Of a stretch of DNA of 64,000 bases, positions 39,202 through 48,129 are shown one piece after another; position 1 is the first letter of the stretch, and each line of letters starts with the position of its first letter. This DNA is from Methylocella sp. (lineage in GTDB: Bacteria > Pseudomonadota > Alphaproteobacteria > Rhizobiales > Beijerinckiaceae). Position numbers and translations under genes: made by a program. The notes beneath the pieces are model-generated. The model was not told the origin of the DNA and did not search any database. It saw only the letters and a program-made list of their open reading frames with translations. Location of the stretch: positions 3,836,501 through 3,900,500 of the forward strand of contig JBBCGG010000001.1 in assembly GCA_037200525.1 (NCBI GenBank), given 5' to 3'.

Positions 39202-39492
39202 ATGTTGGATCAGGATACACGAGGGCCGGCCGAGTTGCTGTGCGATCCCCCCTTTGAATTCCTCGAATTTTTAAGGTCGGAGGGTGCGCACGCGAGAGCG
39301 CATAGGGCATTGATGCGTGGAAGCAGCATCGAACTGCCCGCTAAACAGTGGGACGTCTGGGAGCGGACAAGCGCTCAATATGGTCGCAGCTATAGGCGTC
39401 TCGTAGCCTGTTTCCCCAATTATATCGACACCATGCACGATCTACTTTTGCCGATCCAAAACGAATGGGAGCGTCTCCATGCGCAGCACTGA
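39202..39492 (+). CDS. Island protein of unknown function (96 aa)
   Basis: Strong ribosome site GGAGGTGA, 5 bp before the ATG. The product is soluble and acidic at first (FEFLEFLRSEGAHARAHRALMRGSS), later with aromatic residues (KQWDVWERTSAQYGRSYRRLV). It overlaps the next gene by 14 bp. No family recognised. Confidence 0.6.
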   Translation: MLDQDTRGPAELLCDPPFEFLEFLRSEGAHARAHRALMRGSSIELPAKQWDVWERTSAQYGRSYRRLVACFPNYIDTMHDLLLPIQNEWERLHAQH

Positions 39493-39751
39493 CTCGCTAC
39501 CAATGCCGCGACAACGCGCAATCAATGCTCTTTCAATGAGATTCTTCCTACTGGTGGCATTGACGTTGGCGATCGTTGCGGTCGCATCGCTCAGTTTCGG
39601 AGTGGGCGATAGGGCGCAAAAGTGCCGGTTCCATACCGGTGGCTTCTCATCGGGCTTTTCAGGTGACTTTGATATAGATCGGATCAAATGCCGTTCGACC
39701 TCAAAGGCGGTAGTCGTAATCGACCGGCTACGTTCATTCTTCGCAAATTGA
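39479..39751 (+). CDS. Small membrane-anchored or exported island protein (90 aa)
   Basis: Starts inside the end of the preceding gene (MRSTDSLPMPRQ). One hydrophobic segment (FFLLVALTLAIVAVASL) is followed by about 45 residues with two cysteines. Probably anchored to the inner membrane with a periplasmic tail. No family recognised. Confidence 0.5.
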   Translation: MRSTDSLPMPRQRAINALSMRFFLLVALTLAIVAVASLSFGVGDRAQKCRFHTGGFSSGFSGDFDIDRIKCRSTSKAVVVIDRLRSFFAN

Positions 39752-39794
39752 AGCGTGCGTAAAAACCTAGAATCCTCACTAAGGATCTGCACAG

Positions 39795-40097
39795 ATGGAC
39801 AATAACAAGATTTGGTCGGAAATGACCGCTGACGAAAAGATAGAAAGTCTTCATCAGCGGAACAAGATGGACCGACAATCGATCTTTAGACTTGCTGGCC
39901 TTCTTGACGAAAGAACATCGCAGTTGGCCGCGTGTCTCTCCATTGTTGCTGGTATGACAGAGGGAAATTTCCCCGCCGCAGATAAGGTTGCTAGCTGGAG
40001 CGATAAGCTTCGCCTTACGTTGCCAATGATTACCAAATCCGATCTCGATCAGCGTGTTCAAGATAGCCTGAAGCAGATAATTAGGACGATGTCCTAA
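39795..40097 (+). CDS. Island protein of unknown function (100 aa)
   Basis: ATG preceded by AAGGA at an 8-bp spacing. A helical, soluble protein: MDNNKIWSEMTADEKIESLH, then GLLDERTSQLAACLSIVAGM. No family recognised. It is co-directional with the two genes before it and convergent with 40148-40841. Confidence 0.5.
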   Translation: MDNNKIWSEMTADEKIESLHQRNKMDRQSIFRLAGLLDERTSQLAACLSIVAGMTEGNFPAADKVASWSDKLRLTLPMITKSDLDQRVQDSLKQIIRTMS

Positions 40098-40147
40098 ATC
40101 AAAATCGAATGCGCGCCCATAGCGTGCGGCGAAGCGGCTGGGTCATG

Positions 40148-40841
40148 TCAGGTCTCCACGTCGCGGGTGGCCTCAAAAAGCACGCCGACGTGATCCACGG
40201 TCCGCGTCTCTGGATCGTGCGACGCTAGATATTGAAGCCTGCTGAGGGCCTCGTGGGGCGTCGTGCACCGGTAAGCGCATAGCGCCATCAAGGCGTCCTG
40301 TTCGGCGTCATCGGCGCGATCATTGTCGAGCTCTAGAGACTTGAGGCCGCTGCGTTCCCTCGCCGCGTCATCGTCGGCGAAGATTTTCTCAAGGATCTCC
40401 TTATTTTCCTCCTCGACGGCTTTAGCGAAATTTTTTCCTCGCTTCTGGAGCTTCGGAGATGCCCGACTCATAAGAATTTCGAACATCATACCGGAAAACT
40501 CAAGGCCGGCCGCCAACTCCTTCCTGCATTTCTCGATACCCATATCCAATGTTAATGGCACTGATTTGGCATGCCCCTTTACAGGTAAGGGCCCCTTCCA
40601 ACGGATTGTTTGATAGACCGCCTCTGCTTCACCCTCCTTCGCAATAATGGCTTGGAGAGCAGCATGAGCCACACGATGGTCGTTCGATCAGCCGAGTAAG
40701 TTCGTGCGAGACCGGTGTCTCTGCGCTGGCGCCTGTGGCGAGTGTGGCGCCGCCAGCGATCCCCATTGCAAGCGCGGCAAGCGCTGATCTGCGGTTGAGA
40801 TTTGGCAAGCGGGTATCGGCCGTTTCAATGTTCTTCGCCAT
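40148..40841 (-). pseudogene. Tat-leader-type island protein, frameshifted
   Basis: The first frame (from 40841) has NRRSALAALAMGIAGGATL, a twin-arginine-like leader, and runs to LTRLIER. It then leaves frame near 40678-40682; the second frame continues HRVAHAALQAIIAKEGEAEAVYQTI and on to 40148. Deleting one base of CGACC restores a continuous 230-residue protein. I have seen proteins with this layout (leader, then LxxLIxxHxxAHAAxxxA) in alphaproteobacterial mobile regions; function unknown. The frameshift could be a sequencing error. Confidence 0.65.
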
Positions 40842-40843
40842 GG

Positions 40844-41172
40844 TTATAGCCCCTCCCGTTTGGCTTCCGGCACGAAGGCGTGGAACCAGGTGTGCACGGT
40901 CGTGATTTGGTCCAGCGCCCCAGCGCCATGGTGAAGAGTTCTTCCAGCGCCTCCCGCTCGCCGCCGAAAGCGGTTTCGAGGCTTCGTGCAGCGAGCCCGC
41001 CGATGAGCATGAGTGACTGGGTGCGGTCGATGGCGAGCTCGGCGTCGATGTAATCCGGCCATTGACGCCCGGGGGCCGCGGATTCGGACATCGATGGCTT
41101 TCCGCATTGTTCGTCTAGATGCTCACGGATATCGGTCGGGATTTTGTCGACTGCTGGTTTGTTTGTCGTCAT
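40844..41172 (-). pseudogene. Island protein upstream of the Tat-leader gene, probable frameshift
   Basis: From the ATG at 41172 (MTTNKPAVDKIPTDIREHL) the frame is good through GGLAARSLETAFGGEREALEELFTMALG. After the four-C run at 40918-40921 the natural sequence appears in the neighbouring frame (LDQITTVHTWFHAFVPEAKREGL), ending at 40844, 2 bp before the next start. Uncorrected, the frame runs to 40825. Function unknown. It is divergent from the XRE regulator. Confidence 0.55.
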
Positions 41173-41191
41173 TTGTGTTGTTCCTGTCCTC

Positions 41192-41214
41192 GTTTGTTGG
41201 TACAACGTACAAAC
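41192..41214. promoter_or_regulatory. Candidate operator between the XRE regulator and the divergent gene
   Basis: GTTTGT-TGGTACAAC-GTACAAAC forms an inverted repeat with GTAC repeated inside, and another GGTACAAA lies just before the XRE gene. It sits in the 92-bp divergent promoter region, so autoregulation by the XRE protein is plausible. Confidence 0.45.
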
Positions 41215-41264
41215 TAATAACGCGGATTAGGGTGCGTGTCAACGCACATTTGGACAGGGTACAA

Positions 41265-41486
41265 ATGAAAGCGGTTCAGCTTAAGATGGCGCGGGCGGCG
41301 GTTGGCTGGGGAGTTCGAGAATTAGCCGAACGAGCTGGCGTGACCGCCAATACGGTAACGCGAATAGAGAATGGCGCCGACGCGAAGCAATCGACAATTG
41401 AGGCCCTGCAAGCCGCCTTGGAGTCCGGAGGCGTCGAATTCATCGCCGAGAATGGTGGAGGGGCCGGCGTGAGGCTGAGGAAATAA
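41265..41486 (+). CDS. XRE-family helix-turn-helix regulator
   Basis: A 73-residue protein from the ATG at 41265 (MKAVQLKMARAAVGWGVRELA). The HTH is RELAERAGVTANTVTRIENGADA and the C-terminus ends GGVEFIAENGGGAGVRLRK. This type is common in alphaproteobacterial mobile elements and chromosomes. It is divergent from the 40844-41172 gene, with an operator-like repeat between them. Confidence 0.85.
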   Translation: MKAVQLKMARAAVGWGVRELAERAGVTANTVTRIENGADAKQSTIEALQAALESGGVEFIAENGGGAGVRLRK

Positions 41487-41662
41487 TTTACTAAAGGCGA
41501 TCGGCGTACGTAGCTTCGATGCCAACTGCGCATGACATTGCAATCGTAGCGCGATTGATCTCCACTGAAACCCCTTCGTCACAATCCAAATGGTCTATTC
41601 GTCTAAACAATTCCGCGTCGCTTTCGGGCGGCAATCGCTCTTCCTACGAACGGAGAATCTGA

Positions 41663-42652
41663 TTGGACAAACGTGCTCTTGGCCCCCTACAGGTATCAGC
41701 GATTGGACTCGGCTGCATGGGGTTTACGTCATCCTATGGCGGACACGAGGAATCGGCATCGATAGAAACGCTGCGTCGCGCAGTGGATTTGGGAATCACC
41801 TTCTTTGATACTGCTGAGGTTTACGGGCCGTTTGAAAACGAGCGGGTGGTCGGCCGCGCTCTCGCCGGCCTGCGAGACCAGGTGATCATCGCCACCAAGT
41901 TCGGGTTCGGCATCGGTCCAGGTGTTGGTTTTGATGCGGTGACGGGGCTCGACAGCAGTCCCAAGCATGTTAAGGCGGTCGCCGACGCGTCATTGAAGCG
42001 GCTCGGCGTCGATACTATAGACCTTTTCTTTCAGCATCGCGTCGATCCAGCGGTTCCAATCGAAGAGACAGTGGGAGCAATGGCCGAACTGGTGCAGGCA
42101 GGCAAAGTGCGGGCGTTGGGCTTGTCCGAAGCGGGTTCGCAGACGATCCGTCGCGCCCATGCTGTACACCCGATCGCTGCGGTACAGAGCGAATATTCAC
42201 TCTGGTCACGCGATCCAGAGAAGGGGGTGCTGCAAACTTGCCGTGAGCTTGGGATTGGCTTCGTGGCCTATAGCCCGCTCAGTCGCGGCTTTCTCCCGGG
42301 AAAGATCCGGACGCGGGAGGATCTCGGCGAAAACGATATGCGCGCGTGGCTTCCCCGATTTGAAGATGGCAATTTGAAGGCAAACGTAGCGCTCGCCGAC
42401 ACACTAGGCGAAATGGCCGCCCAGCGCGGGGCTACCGCCGCACAGCTTGCTCTCGCTTGGGTGCTGGCCCAAGGCGACGACATAGTGCCCATTCCCGGTT
42501 CACGGAAGGTGGCTCATCTGGAGGATAACGTGCATGCAGTGAACCTCCGGCTTGATGCCCATGACATGGCCCTCATAGCTGCCGCCATGGCCGAAGGCGT
42601 CCGAGGCGAACGCTACTCCGAACAGTTCATGGCGGCTGTCGAGCAGCACTGA
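41663..42652 (+). CDS. Aldo/keto reductase
   Basis: NADPH-dependent oxidoreductase with a TIM-barrel fold, 329 residues. Catalytic residues are visible: Asp and Tyr in FFDTAEVYGP, Lys in IATKFGFG, and His in FFQHRVDP. The cofactor segment reads IPIPGSRKVAHLEDNV in outline. The start is a TTG at 41663 preceded by GGAG. It belongs to the YajO/AKR13-like group that reduces aldehydes. It appears to be cargo of the island and is more like a chromosomal gene than a phage gene. Confidence 0.9.
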   Translation: MDKRALGPLQVSAIGLGCMGFTSSYGGHEESASIETLRRAVDLGITFFDTAEVYGPFENERVVGRALAGLRDQVIIATKFGFGIGPGVGFDAVTGLDSSPKHVKAVADASLKRLGVDTIDLFFQHRVDPAVPIEETVGAMAELVQAGKVRALGLSEAGSQTIRRAHAVHPIAAVQSEYSLWSRDPEKGVLQTCRELGIGFVAYSPLSRGFLPGKIRTREDLGENDMRAWLPRFEDGNLKANVALADTLGEMAAQRGATAAQLALAWVLAQGDDIVPIPGSRKVAHLEDNVHAVNLRLDAHDMALIAAAMAEGVRGERYSEQFMAAVEQH

Positions 42653-42673
42653 ACGCACCGTGGGAGATTAGCC

Positions 42674-42705
42674 GGTCAAGGGGCCTAAGCTTGAGCCCCC
42701 TGACC
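42674..42705 (+). terminator. Hairpin after the aldo/keto reductase gene
   Basis: GGTCAAGGGGC and GCCCCCTGACC pair with one mismatch around a 10-nt loop, 22 bp past the stop. There is no T-run directly after it; a terminator or bidirectional stop is likely but not certain. Confidence 0.45.
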
Positions 42706-42878
42706 GACGCACTTCACTAGTATCTGATTTTAGGTGTGTCCGGGAAAGCTTCGGCATATCAGGCGTTGGCGACGGTCAACTGAGATTTGCAAAATGGGCT
42801 GCTTCGCAAAAAAATGACGCCATCAAGCCGGACGGTTTGAGTGGCGCCATCGCATCACCAGAGTGAAATCGCCCGGCG

Positions 42879-44861
42879 TTACTCGGTATAGGGCTGGTTG
42901 TTCGGTGCGGCGTCGAAGTTGAACGCGTCGAACAAATCACCGATCGCCGGCGGGTTAGTCGGAACGTAGGGATTGTTCTTGGTAGAGGTCGGGTTGGGCA
43001 GGTTGTCGCGGCTGCGGTCAGTCAGCGGCTGGAGCTTCCAGTTGCGCTCAATGAACTTCAGGATCGAGACGTGGTCCGTATAGGTGTGGTTGACCATGCC
43101 GCCAGTCGAATAGGCCGAGAGGATCAGCAGCGGAGTGCGCGGGCCGTCGCCGAAGAAGTCGAGCGGCTGAATATAGCCGGAGTCATAAAACCCGCCCCCC
43201 TCATCCCAAGTGACGAATACTGCTGTTGTGGCCTTGAGCTTCGGATGGTTATCGAGCGCGTCGAGAATTTTCTCTACATAGGCTTCGTAGAGATCGATTT
43301 TGCCGCGCTGCGGATGACCGTCGAGTAATTCGTCCGGCTTGCCGAACGAGACCGACGGAAGCGTATCGTTCTTGATGTCCGCGATCAGGTCCACAGTGTC
43401 TTTCATATGTTCGGCCCTGACCGTTGGATTGGCCATGATCGATGACGAATATTGGAATGGAGAGCAGTGTTCGCAAACGGCTACACCTACGGCGTGCGCC
43501 GGATCATTGAGAGCGGCTTCGCTGAGATTGGGACTCGTCGGGTCCGCGGCTACGGCCTCATTCGACAGAATGACGGCGTCATTCCAGGATCCCGCGAAAT
43601 AGGCCCAGGAGATTTTCTTGTTGTTCAGCTCGTCGCCGATCGTTTTAAGAGGCGATGGCGGCAGGGCGTTCCCGCCGGCGAGCGCGCCATTCGGTAGGAA
43701 ACCCGCGTTCGTATCGTTGAGTACATAATAGTGGTTTTCCTGGCAGTTCGGCTCGGCGTCATAAGGAAGAGAGTTGAGGTAATCGACGATGGGCTTTACG
43801 CCGGGCTGGGTCACGTCCGAGCAATTGCTAAAGGAATTGTCGGCGGTGTAGCGATTATTTGTGCCGACGACCGGATTCGGGTTGGCGATCAGTGATGCCG
43901 GCGGAACGATCGGCGTGCCGTTGCCATCGGTCCAGAAGGTATCGTCGCCGGAACCGAGCATAATATGGTTGGCCGCGGTTCCTCCCATCATGGGCTGATG
44001 ATAGTTATCGCTCAAGGTGAAGCGATCTGCGAGAGTCTTTAGCAGCGAAACCTCTTCACCCTCGGCGTCGTAGAACCCCATTTCATTGCCTTGACTTTTA
44101 TCTGTCGCTGAAAAGGTCGCCATCACGAAGGGATAAAGGTCATTTTGACAGCCGGAGGGATTCTCCTTGGTGGCCGCGGAGAGGTTGCAATCCACTTGCT
44201 GCCACATTTCATAGAACTCGTGTTGCGCATCACCCATATAATCATCATCACTGATGTTGGGGCCCAGCAACGGGAAAGGACCGGCCAACATGCCTGCGCC
44301 CGGAATGCGCTTGTCCAATACGCCCTGCGCTTCACCGGTGGAGCCCGTCGTCAGCAGACCGAGGTCCGCCTTTTCGAGATCCGGCTCAACGCTGGCCAAA
44401 GCAACGCTGCCGAATGGGGGGCTGCCACTCGGCTCGCCGTTCTCCGACGGCGTCGACGGCGCGCCACTGGTATTGGGCTGCGGCATCAGGTACTTCGTGC
44501 CGTACGCTACCTTATCTCTCTGCTTCGGGGCAATAAAGTAGGTCTTCTGGGGGAAAACCAAAAACTGCTGAGCCAAGGCGAAGCTCGGCCCCGGCTGGCC
44601 GTTTTCCTTGACAATGCCCTTCGACAGAAGGTTTGAAATCGTCTGGCCTTTGCCCTTCGGCTTGTAGACGCCGAAGGTGTGGTCGAAACCGCGATTTTCG
44701 CCGATCAGAATGATGACATGCTTGATGGGGGATTTCGTTTCGACAGACGCTGCAGCGTCTGTGCCGGCCGCATAGCCGGTGGTGCTCGACGCGAACGTCG
44801 ACAGCGCACACAACGCAGCGACGAACCGCCACATTCTGCGAGCGTGAGGGTCAGAGTGCAT
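42879..44861 (-). CDS. Secreted phosphoesterase (phospholipase C / acid phosphatase family)
   Basis: 660 residues with an N-terminal signal peptide (RFVAALCALSTFASSTTGYA). The phosphoesterase domain opens with IKHVIILIGENRGFDHTFGVY, where the Glu-Asn pair is the metal/nucleophile site, and has NYHQPMMGGTAANHIML, FVTWDEGGGFYD and TPLLILSAYS, all typical of the family (PF04185). It probably acts in the periplasm or outside the cell on phosphate esters. No phosphate-starvation box was recognised. It lies on the island as cargo, with TGGAG before its ATG. Confidence 0.88.
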   Translation of the reverse strand: MHSDPHARRMWRFVAALCALSTFASSTTGYAAGTDAAASVETKSPIKHVIILIGENRGFDHTFGVYKPKGKGQTISNLLSKGIVKENGQPGPSFALAQQFLVFPQKTYFIAPKQRDKVAYGTKYLMPQPNTSGAPSTPSENGEPSGSPPFGSVALASVEPDLEKADLGLLTTGSTGEAQGVLDKRIPGAGMLAGPFPLLGPNISDDDYMGDAQHEFYEMWQQVDCNLSAATKENPSGCQNDLYPFVMATFSATDKSQGNEMGFYDAEGEEVSLLKTLADRFTLSDNYHQPMMGGTAANHIMLGSGDDTFWTDGNGTPIVPPASLIANPNPVVGTNNRYTADNSFSNCSDVTQPGVKPIVDYLNSLPYDAEPNCQENHYYVLNDTNAGFLPNGALAGGNALPPSPLKTIGDELNNKKISWAYFAGSWNDAVILSNEAVAADPTSPNLSEAALNDPAHAVGVAVCEHCSPFQYSSSIMANPTVRAEHMKDTVDLIADIKNDTLPSVSFGKPDELLDGHPQRGKIDLYEAYVEKILDALDNHPKLKATTAVFVTWDEGGGFYDSGYIQPLDFFGDGPRTPLLILSAYSTGGMVNHTYTDHVSILKFIERNWKLQPLTDRSRDNLPNPTSTKNNPYVPTNPPAIGDLFDAFNFDAAPNNQPYTE

Positions 44862-45074
44862 AGCTACTCCAGAAATGTCTATTTCCGCTTACCCCCAGGC
44901 GGCGAACTATTAGAAGATATACGTGACAAGATTATTGCGGGCACTGATCGATGGGGTCGGCATCGTCGGACATCTCCGGCGGATGAGGTCGGCCTAGGTG
45001 TCAACGCGTCAATTGCTCCATCCATCATCGACGAACTCTTTGTAAGCCTTGGGGATCTCGCAGCCGATCTCTCA

Positions 45075-46073
45075 TCACTGGTTGGCCGCCGCCATCGCTG
45101 CAAATTGCGCGGACCCTTGCGGGTTATTTGCGTATGCCTCGAAGATGCTGACCCAGCTGGCGGCATCGGGCTGCCTGAAGTTGCCGCAGTGACGGATACT
45201 GCAGACCGTAAAGCCGCCCTGGAATGTGAGGCCCTGATTCACGGCTTGCGAGTTGTTCCCCTGAATGTTTGTAATCAGTGTTTTAGGTAACGTAATCACA
45301 CTGTTGAATTTTATGTCCCCCCGCATGACGGTTTTGAACTGGATCTTAAAAGCCTCAATCCACGTGGGCTGACCGATCAGATCCTCGTAAGCGATTACAG
45401 GGGCGGTAACCGGCGTGGTTCCGTCCACGGCGTCGATCCCGCCGGCGGTGTTGAAGTTCAAACTCACGCCTGGATAGGACGGACCCAAAATCTCCTGGCT
45501 TATCCGCCGAAGGTACGTCCCGAACTGCTCCAGATTCCCATGATAGCCAATCTCATCCTGGGCATAGACCAGCATCGGGCTAATCTGCACATTGACCTGC
45601 GTGCCTGGATACGCCGTCCGCAGCGCATTCTGAAGCGGCTGAGACAGCGGCGTTCCCTTCTTCCAATTCAGCACGATGTTTTTTGGCGGCGTCTTCGGAT
45701 TCGGGCCGATCGATGTCGGCGCATTGAATGGCGTCGTGATTACGAAATCCTGAGTTTGGTCCGTGCCGATCCAGTTTGCGAAACATTGCCATATAGAGCA
45801 CGTTACCAGAACGCCCTGCTGCTGCGGCTTAGCGAGAGGGAGACCGGCGCTCATTCCTCCCCTGACGGTAATTGGCTTTCCAAACAAGCTCTGCGACTGC
45901 GAGATCGCCGCTAAGCCGATGCCCCATACCCGGACATACGATCCAGCAGCAGGAACATCCGATGCTTGTACCTGGATGTCCATTTCGACGTTTAGGGCGC
46001 CGGGATCGAACTTGCCATTTACGAGAGAAGTATAATGCGGGCCGCCGCCGACGTTGATGTCATAGTATCGCAT
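45075..46073 (-). CDS. Probable phage structural protein of unknown function (332 aa)
   Basis: A beta-rich, Gly/Pro/Thr-rich protein without signal peptide; the ATG is preceded by AAGGAAA. Motifs seen are MRYYDINVGGGPHYTS, VRVWGIGLAAISQSQSLFGKPITVRGGM in parts, and paired cysteine segments (TCSIWQCF, VCSIRHCGNF). Its place at the end of the virion-gene run suggests a tail or baseplate part. I do not recognise the family. Confidence 0.6.
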   Translation of the reverse strand: MRYYDINVGGGPHYTSLVNGKFDPGALNVEMDIQVQASDVPAAGSYVRVWGIGLAAISQSQSLFGKPITVRGGMSAGLPLAKPQQQGVLVTCSIWQCFANWIGTDQTQDFVITTPFNAPTSIGPNPKTPPKNIVLNWKKGTPLSQPLQNALRTAYPGTQVNVQISPMLVYAQDEIGYHGNLEQFGTYLRRISQEILGPSYPGVSLNFNTAGGIDAVDGTTPVTAPVIAYEDLIGQPTWIEAFKIQFKTVMRGDIKFNSVITLPKTLITNIQGNNSQAVNQGLTFQGGFTVCSIRHCGNFRQPDAASWVSIFEAYANNPQGSAQFAAMAAANQ

Positions 46074-46132
46074 TCGCTTTCCTTATCGCGTGAGGAATGG
46101 CCAACGTGGGCGCAAAATCTGCGGTCACGTGG

Positions 46133-46393
46133 CTATTGGACCATCTGGCTCGCTACTCGATATTCGGAGCCCGGTGAGCCACAGCGGCGAGCAAATTCGC
46201 GGTCAAACATATCCAACGCGGCGTATCGCCATTCCAAGTCGGCGCTCTGGACATCGCATTCTGGATCGTCACCCAACTGACTGTGGATGGCGTCGAGTTC
46301 AACGATGCGATTGACGATCGCCTCCTCAAGTCCCGCGATATCGAGACTGGTCGCGCGATTGCGCAAAGTTGCTATCATGTTGTCACTGAGCAT
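46133..46393 (-). CDS. Small phage-type protein (86 aa)
   Basis: A mostly helical, acidic protein (RATSLDIAGLEEAIVNRIVELDAIHSQLG in parts). TGGAGA precedes the ATG. It lies between the Gly-rich fibre-like gene and the 332-residue gene. No family recognised. Confidence 0.55.
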   Translation of the reverse strand: MLSDNMIATLRNRATSLDIAGLEEAIVNRIVELDAIHSQLGDDPECDVQSADLEWRYAALDMFDREFARRCGSPGSEYRVASQMVQ

Positions 46394-46430
46394 TTGATCT
46401 CGTCTCCAGAGATTGAATTGGGGCGGGAGC

Positions 46431-47330
46431 CTAATTGCTGAGTTCTTGGATTAGGACGAGCCCCCCGGCGCCCGGGCCGCCCCCGCCAGGAGCCGATCCG
46501 CCGCCGCCGTTGCCGCCGGACCCTCCGCCACCAGGAAAGGCTCCCGGAGCCGCTGTTGGGCTGCCGCCGCCAGATGCGCTGGCGGTGCCGAATGACGAAC
46601 CGCCGATGCCGTAAATGTTGTCGTTGCCGTTAGTGGTAAAGCCGCCCGTCCCCGCGTATCCTGGGAAGCCAAAGCCTCCAGTTCCGCCAGTTCCGCCAAC
46701 GCCGGGTCCAGAGCTGTTATTTCCGGTTGCGCCATGACCGGGGTTTGCTGTGATGAAAGACCCAAACGAGCTGGCCGTGCCATTAGAGCCAGCTGCGCCG
46801 CCACCACCAACGGTAACCGCGATTCCAGCGCCGGGGGTTATTGTAAAAACGCCCCGGCGGTATTCGGCGCCACCGCCGCCGTCGCCCGCTTGATGGCTTC
46901 CGGCCCCAACCGAATGGCCACCGCCGCCGCCACCCCAAATCTGGACGAAGACGCGTGTAACGCCCGCTGATGGCGTGTAAGTTCCCGAAGTCGAGAACCC
47001 AATAACCGTATTCGCAGTCGGCGTGATGATTGGATTCGGAGAGGCGATGACAAAGGACGAGCCGTTGTAGACGACAACGGCCAGATTACCCCCGACGAAC
47101 TCGCCGCCGGTGAGCGCCGCCAGACCGCTGCCCGTTACCTTGTCGACGATGACGTTGCCGAAGCTGTTGACGTTTATGGTCGTCGCGGTGGTGTTATCAG
47201 AGGCAACCGGAAACATCAGTGGGACGCCCAAGAGATCGGCGTAAGACGTGCAATTAGGAACCGTAAGAGCGATGGCGTTGCCTGTGCCAGTTGCTACGCC
47301 TACCCAGGTCTGTTGGTCAGAAAAGCTCAC
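46431..47330 (-). CDS. Glycine-rich phage tail fibre/tip-like protein
   Basis: I start at the GTG at 47330 (SFSDQQTWVGVATGTG), which has GGAG 8 bp upstream, giving 299 residues. The N-terminal half is beta-rich. Then GTYTPSAGVTRVFVQIWGGG begins a long glycine-rich region with short GG/GGG repeats, ending LVLIQELSN. This is the typical make-up of phage tail tip or receptor-binding proteins with glycine-rich domains. The many short repeats are coding and are not CRISPR. Confidence 0.75.
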   Translation of the reverse strand: MSFSDQQTWVGVATGTGNAIALTVPNCTSYADLLGVPLMFPVASDNTTATTINVNSFGNVIVDKVTGSGLAALTGGEFVGGNLAVVVYNGSSFVIASPNPIITPTANTVIGFSTSGTYTPSAGVTRVFVQIWGGGGGGHSVGAGSHQAGDGGGGAEYRRGVFTITPGAGIAVTVGGGGAAGSNGTASSFGSFITANPGHGATGNNSSGPGVGGTGGTGGFGFPGYAGTGGFTTNGNDNIYGIGGSSFGTASASGGGSPTAAPGAFPGGGGSGGNGGGGSAPGGGGPGAGGLVLIQELSN

Positions 47331-47479
47331 CTGTAAAACTCCATAATGGCAATTAAAAAAGCGCGGCCCCCGGCTCTGGAAAGACAGCAAAGCAAGCCAG
47401 GAGCCGCGCAGTTTTCGCCGATCTACAGCTCCGGGGAAAAGAGGAAGCAGAACCCCGAGGCGAGATCTAAGCGAACTGG

Positions 47480-48129
47480 TTAAACGCTTTCCTTCGTCAT
47501 GAACCTTGTGACGCGCCGAGCTGGACGCTTCATCGATTTGATAAAGCTCGTGCCAAAAAACTCGGTACTGCGAAAGCCGGTCACCGGGTCAACCTTCGTG
47601 CGCTCCATTAGCCGACCTTCGGGGACAATCGGGTTGTGGGACGCAGCAACAGCGTCGGCATAGATCCTGGCCTCGAAGGCATCAAAGGCACCATCGGGAA
47701 TCGCCCGAATATCCTTCGGTTCCACGTCCTTGAAGGACGGGCTATATTGCAAATACGGGAACATCATGCGATTGCGGTAAGATCGTACTGACTCGCCATC
47801 CATAGGGCGTGGAGCAGACGAACCAAAGGCCTGAGCCACCGCATCAGCGTGACCCTGGGCGTCGGCGAGCGTGGCGCGATGAGCCGCATCCGCGACGATG
47901 TTGGGCTCGTCGTCGGAGCCTTCGTCGTCTTTCTTGGATGCGTCCTTTTTCTCGGGGACTCGCCAAGCGCTGCAATTTTTCCTTCCAGCGCATCAAGCTT
48001 GCTCATGCAGGCGTCGAGAGCAGAGAGCACTTTCTCAGGCACAACAGCCGCTGCTTCAGCGTCCTTCTTGGCCTTGTCGGATTTGATAACGGCATCGATC
48101 TCAGCGGCTTTTTTCTCTTCGGGGGTCAT
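47480..48129 (-). pseudogene. Phage head-assembly-type protein, frameshifted
   Basis: The first frame (from 48129) starts MTPEEKKAAEIDAVIKSDKA and has a coiled-coil (LDACMSKLDALEGKIAALG). At the four-G run 47954-47957 (four C on the coding strand) it leaves frame. The other frame gives KKDASKKDDEGSDDEPNIV, ADAQGHADAVAQAFGSSAPR and GESVRSYRNRMMFPYLQ to 47480. Adding one base rebuilds a protein of 216 residues. In phages such sequence follows DUF2213 proteins before the capsid gene. The ATG overlaps the stop of 48126-48722. Confidence 0.7.

Noticed and set aside
46431-47000. Dense short repeats that could suggest a CRISPR array or satellite DNA
   Set aside because: The repeats are Gly codons of a tail-tip-like protein with a continuous reading frame; there is no repeat-spacer regularity and no cas gene in the window.
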